Assembly (NCBI RefSeq): GCF_007670255.1
Contig: NZ_SZVS01000004.1
Span: 62,001-126,000 of the forward strand
DNA from: Paenarthrobacter nicotinovorans
Lineage (GTDB): Bacteria > Actinomycetota > Actinomycetes > Actinomycetales > Micrococcaceae
Reading direction: 5' to 3'
DNA length: 64,000 nucleotides
In this document: piece by piece, positions 61,966 to 64,000 of the stretch
How positions within the stretch are numbered: position 1 is the first letter of the stretch
Layout of the letters: each line of letters begins with the position of its first letter
The notes under the pieces: generated by a model
Told to the model about the DNA's origin: nothing
The model's database searches: none
Seen by the model: only the letters and a program-made list of their open reading frames with translations
Program-made: the position numbers and the translations under genes

Positions 61966-62778
61966 CTACCCCTTTCCGTGGGCACGGGCTACTTGGGCGG
62001 CAATTTCCGACGGCGGTCCAGCTGAGGCAGGTTGCCAACTCTCCAGCAAGGAGTAGGCAATGATGCGTTCCTGCGCACCGAACCTGGGGTTGCAACTGGT
62101 CATCGTCAGGAAGCTCTCCGTGGGGGTGGCTCCCGGCTGCGTGGGCACGGGCAGCAGGACGTCGGTGCGGTCGGGCAGGACGATCTGGTTGTTGCGGAAA
62201 ACGTAGGTGTAGTAGCCGTCGGCAGTTTGGACGTAGATCTTGTCGCCGGGAACCAGCGTATGGATGTTGTCCAGGACGGCGCCGTGGGTTTGCCTGTGGC
62301 CGGCCACCGCAAAGTTGCCCGGCGCCCCGGGCATGCTGGTGCTTCCGTAGTGTCCCAAGCCCAAGGTATCCAGGACATCCGAGCTGGTGCCTTCGATGAT
62401 GGGGCGCGTGTAGTCCTGCCCAAAACGCGGGATGTACATGATGCCGATGGTTCCGCCGTGGCCAGGGGCCTTGCCGACAACGGGTGTTCCGTAGTCCACA
62501 GGGCCCGTGGGTGCTGCAGGGGCTACCGGTCCAGTGAATTCCTGGGCGAAGCTCTTGACGGCCTCGGTCTGCTTGGCGTCGGCTTCCACGTTGGTCCACC
62601 ACAATTCCCAAGCCACGAAGAGGAGCAGGACAATGCCCGCCGTGATGAGCAGCTCACCCAGGATCTGGCTGATCTTTCGGATGACATTTGAGGCGCCGCG
62701 CTTCTTGCGGGGGCGCAATTCCTCCCCTTGGCTCGCGGACGGCACGGCAGATGCCGCCGTCGTCTGCTGGTGCGCCAC
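61966..62778 (-). CDS. Class E sortase
   Basis: GTG 62778 has a GAGGAG site. The 270-residue product has one N-terminal helix (ILGELLITAGIVLLLFVAWE), then a sortase beta-barrel with VAGHRQTHGAVLDNIHTLVP (catalytic His), MTSCNPRFGAQERIIAYSLL (catalytic Cys and Arg). Class E enzymes anchor proteins bearing LAxTG-type signals. The three minus-strand genes form a compact unit. Confidence 0.9.
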   Translation of the reverse strand: MAHQQTTAASAVPSASQGEELRPRKKRGASNVIRKISQILGELLITAGIVLLLFVAWELWWTNVEADAKQTEAVKSFAQEFTGPVAPAAPTGPVDYGTPVVGKAPGHGGTIGIMYIPRFGQDYTRPIIEGTSSDVLDTLGLGHYGSTSMPGAPGNFAVAGHRQTHGAVLDNIHTLVPGDKIYVQTADGYYTYVFRNNQIVLPDRTDVLLPVPTQPGATPTESFLTMTSCNPRFGAQERIIAYSLLESWQPASAGPPSEIAAQVARAHGKG

Positions 62779-62950
62779 AGGGTCTCCTCTTATAGGGCGC
62801 GGGCGTCACTGGCGTATCCCGAGTTGCGGCTAGACTTGACAGCTAGAACCAACCCGGAACGCCGTGTGGCCGTTAACCGCTGGAAATTTCCTTCCTGCAG
62901 GATATCAAGGCCAGCGCGACGGGTATCAACCGAGCAGTCCAGGAGGATCC

Positions 62951-63205
62951 GTGCCCGAGTCCAAGCCCCGCAAGCGGCCTGCCCGCCAGACCCAACAGAC
63001 CTCGGCCACACAGCAATACAAGCCCAACCCGGTTTGGTACAAGGCCGTCATGTTCGGCCTCATGATCCTCGGCCTCCTCTGGATCATCACCTTCTACATC
63101 ACTGAAGGCCAATTCCCGGTCCGCGACTGGGCCTCCTGGAACATCGTTGCGGGCTTCGGCATCGCGATTGTTGGGTTCCTCATGACCACCCGCTGGCGCT
63201 CCTAG
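62951..63205 (+). CDS. crgA: Cell division protein CrgA
   Basis: GTG 62951 follows AGGAGGATCC. The 84-residue product is basic at the start (MPESKPRKRPARQTQ), then has PNPVWYKAVMFGLMILGLLW and a second helix with IVAGFGIAIVGFLMTTRW, the CrgA pattern with two membrane segments. It connects FtsZ and peptidoglycan enzymes at the septum. It is divergent from the sortase gene. Confidence 0.92.
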   Translation: MPESKPRKRPARQTQQTSATQQYKPNPVWYKAVMFGLMILGLLWIITFYITEGQFPVRDWASWNIVAGFGIAIVGFLMTTRWRS

Positions 63206-63250
63206 GAATTCCGGACCTCACATTCCGGTGTCCGCTGGCGTCTACAGGAT

Positions 63251-63760
63251 ATGAGCAACCGGCACACCACGTTGGATTCCCCGCTGGGGCAGTTGACGCT
63301 GACCGCCCGCAGGGAGTTTTTGACGGGCATTTTCTACGAAGGGCACTGGCATATGCCCGCGCCCGACTATTTCGGGGAACCGGTCTCCGTTGAGGACCCG
63401 GTCTTCACCCATGCCTGGAGCGAGTTGTCCGAGTACCTGAACGGGCAACGCACCGAATTCAGCGTTCCGTTTGAGGCGCGAGGCAACTCCTTCCAAGAGA
63501 AGGTCTGGGCCCGCCTTCAACACATTCCCTTTGGGGAAACCGTCAGTTATGGGGAACTCGCCGCGGAGATGGGAGATCCCCACCTTGCGCAGGCAGTCGG
63601 TTCTGCCGTCGGACGCAATCCCATCAGCATCATCATCCCCTGCCACCGCGTTGTAGGCCGGAAGGGCCAGCTCACGGGATATGCGGGCGGACTTCGGAAC
63701 AAGCGCTTCCTCCTGGAGCTCGAAGAACCGGACTCCGTGAGAGAGGGCAAGCTCTTCTGA
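63251..63760 (+). CDS. O6-alkylguanine-DNA alkyltransferase
   Basis: The 169-residue protein has the active-site IIPCHRVVGRKGQLTGYAGG with Cys as alkyl acceptor, preceded by AVGSAVGRNPISIIIPCHR and the HTH-like FGETVSYGELAAEMGD. It removes alkyl groups from O6-guanine by suicide transfer. The N-terminal RNase-H-like domain is typical. Its stop overlaps the start of the sigma factor gene (TGATG). Confidence 0.92.
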   Translation: MSNRHTTLDSPLGQLTLTARREFLTGIFYEGHWHMPAPDYFGEPVSVEDPVFTHAWSELSEYLNGQRTEFSVPFEARGNSFQEKVWARLQHIPFGETVSYGELAAEMGDPHLAQAVGSAVGRNPISIIIPCHRVVGRKGQLTGYAGGLRNKRFLLELEEPDSVREGKLF

Positions 63761-64000
63761 TGGAGAACGGACAGGCCAGCAAGAAACCCTTCGAGGCAGT
63801 AGTGCAGGAACGCGGTGCAACCGTGCTTCGGGTGTGCCGCGCGATCCTGGGTGTCCACGACGCCGACGACGCGTGGTCGGACACCTTCCTTGCGGCGCTC
63901 CAGGCCTATCCGGATCTGCCCGTGGATGCCAACGTCGAAGCCTGGCTGGTCACCATTGCCCACCGGAAGTGCATTGACCACCTGCGTGCCGGAGCCCGGC
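63760..64000 (+). CDS. ECF-type RNA polymerase sigma factor, 3' end cut by window edge
   Basis: From ATG 63760, 80 residues are visible: MENGQASKKPFEAVVQERGA, then a region-2 pattern with VLRVCRAILGVHDADDAWSD and TFLAALQAYPD, and WLVTIAHRKCIDHLRAGAR with the A-L/W-L-x-x-I-A-x-R/HR signature. Region 4 lies beyond the window. It overlaps the alkyltransferase gene by one base, suggesting that DNA repair and the sigma factor are coexpressed. Confidence 0.8.
   Translation, partial: MENGQASKKPFEAVVQERGATVLRVCRAILGVHDADDAWSDTFLAALQAYPDLPVDANVEAWLVTIAHRKCIDHLRAGAR

Overview
The window looks like a chromosomal segment of a high-GC actinobacterium, most likely Arthrobacter or Paenarthrobacter (Micrococcaceae). 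The main reasons are the FhaA-FhaB-PP2C-RodA-PbpA-PknA-PknB cluster followed by a TrpG/PabA-type amidotransferase, a class E sortase and CrgA, together with strong GC bias at third codon positions and frequent GTG starts. Genus assignment is inference from gene content, not from a marker comparison.

Region 1 (1-12.2 kb) is ordinary chromosome: an eRF1-like (baeRF/Rv2629-type) protein cut by the left edge, small hydrophilic proteins, a glycerophosphodiester phosphodiesterase, an NAD-dependent epimerase with a methyltransferase-like membrane protein, a HAD phosphatase, a glutathionyl-hydroquinone reductase homologue, a PfkB sugar kinase, an alpha/beta hydrolase, a RelA/SpoT-domain alarmone synthetase, a SulP anion transporter and a BASS-type symporter.

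Region 2 (12.2-21.6 kb) is different. It holds about 18 short, mostly unrecognised genes in both orientations. Several resemble orphan immunity families (DUF7674-like, DUF2185/Imm33-like, DUF6228-like), beside a KptA RNA 2'-phosphotransferase, two tiny membrane proteins and two frameshifted genes. Scattered through it, often at or across stop codons, are about nine to eleven copies of an imperfect palindrome of about 30 bases with a GGGATC-like centre, which I did not notice elsewhere in the window. Two copies are extended and match over 44 of 49 bases. No integrase, transposase or large polymorphic toxin is visible. I regard this repeat-punctuated small-gene array as the most interesting part of the window.

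Region 3 (21.6-51 kb) is catabolic and transport territory organised as regulator-plus-operon modules. These are LacI with alditol oxidase; a GntR regulator facing a pxpA / MFS / pxpBC / biotin-carboxylase operon (5-oxoproline or related carboxylation); a LysR-type ligand domain without an HTH; a candidate small RNA with promoter and terminator; a TetR regulator facing amine oxidase, with UspA and an amino-acid permease beyond; rifampin ADP-ribosyltransferase (Arr); XRE-cupin with an EamA exporter; AraC-GyrI; a talarate/galactarate dehydratase with GntR; and a peptide-type ABC transporter operon flanked by a FAD oxidase and a PLP aminotransferase. Clear palindromic operators lie in several of the regulator intergenic regions.

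Region 4 (51-64 kb) starts with tRNA-Leu(CAG) and its terminator, then the tightly overlapping cell-wall/division signalling operon (fhaA to pknB), then on the minus strand the sortase, a 56-residue membrane protein and the amidotransferase, and on the plus strand crgA, an O6-alkylguanine-DNA alkyltransferase and an ECF sigma factor cut by the right edge.
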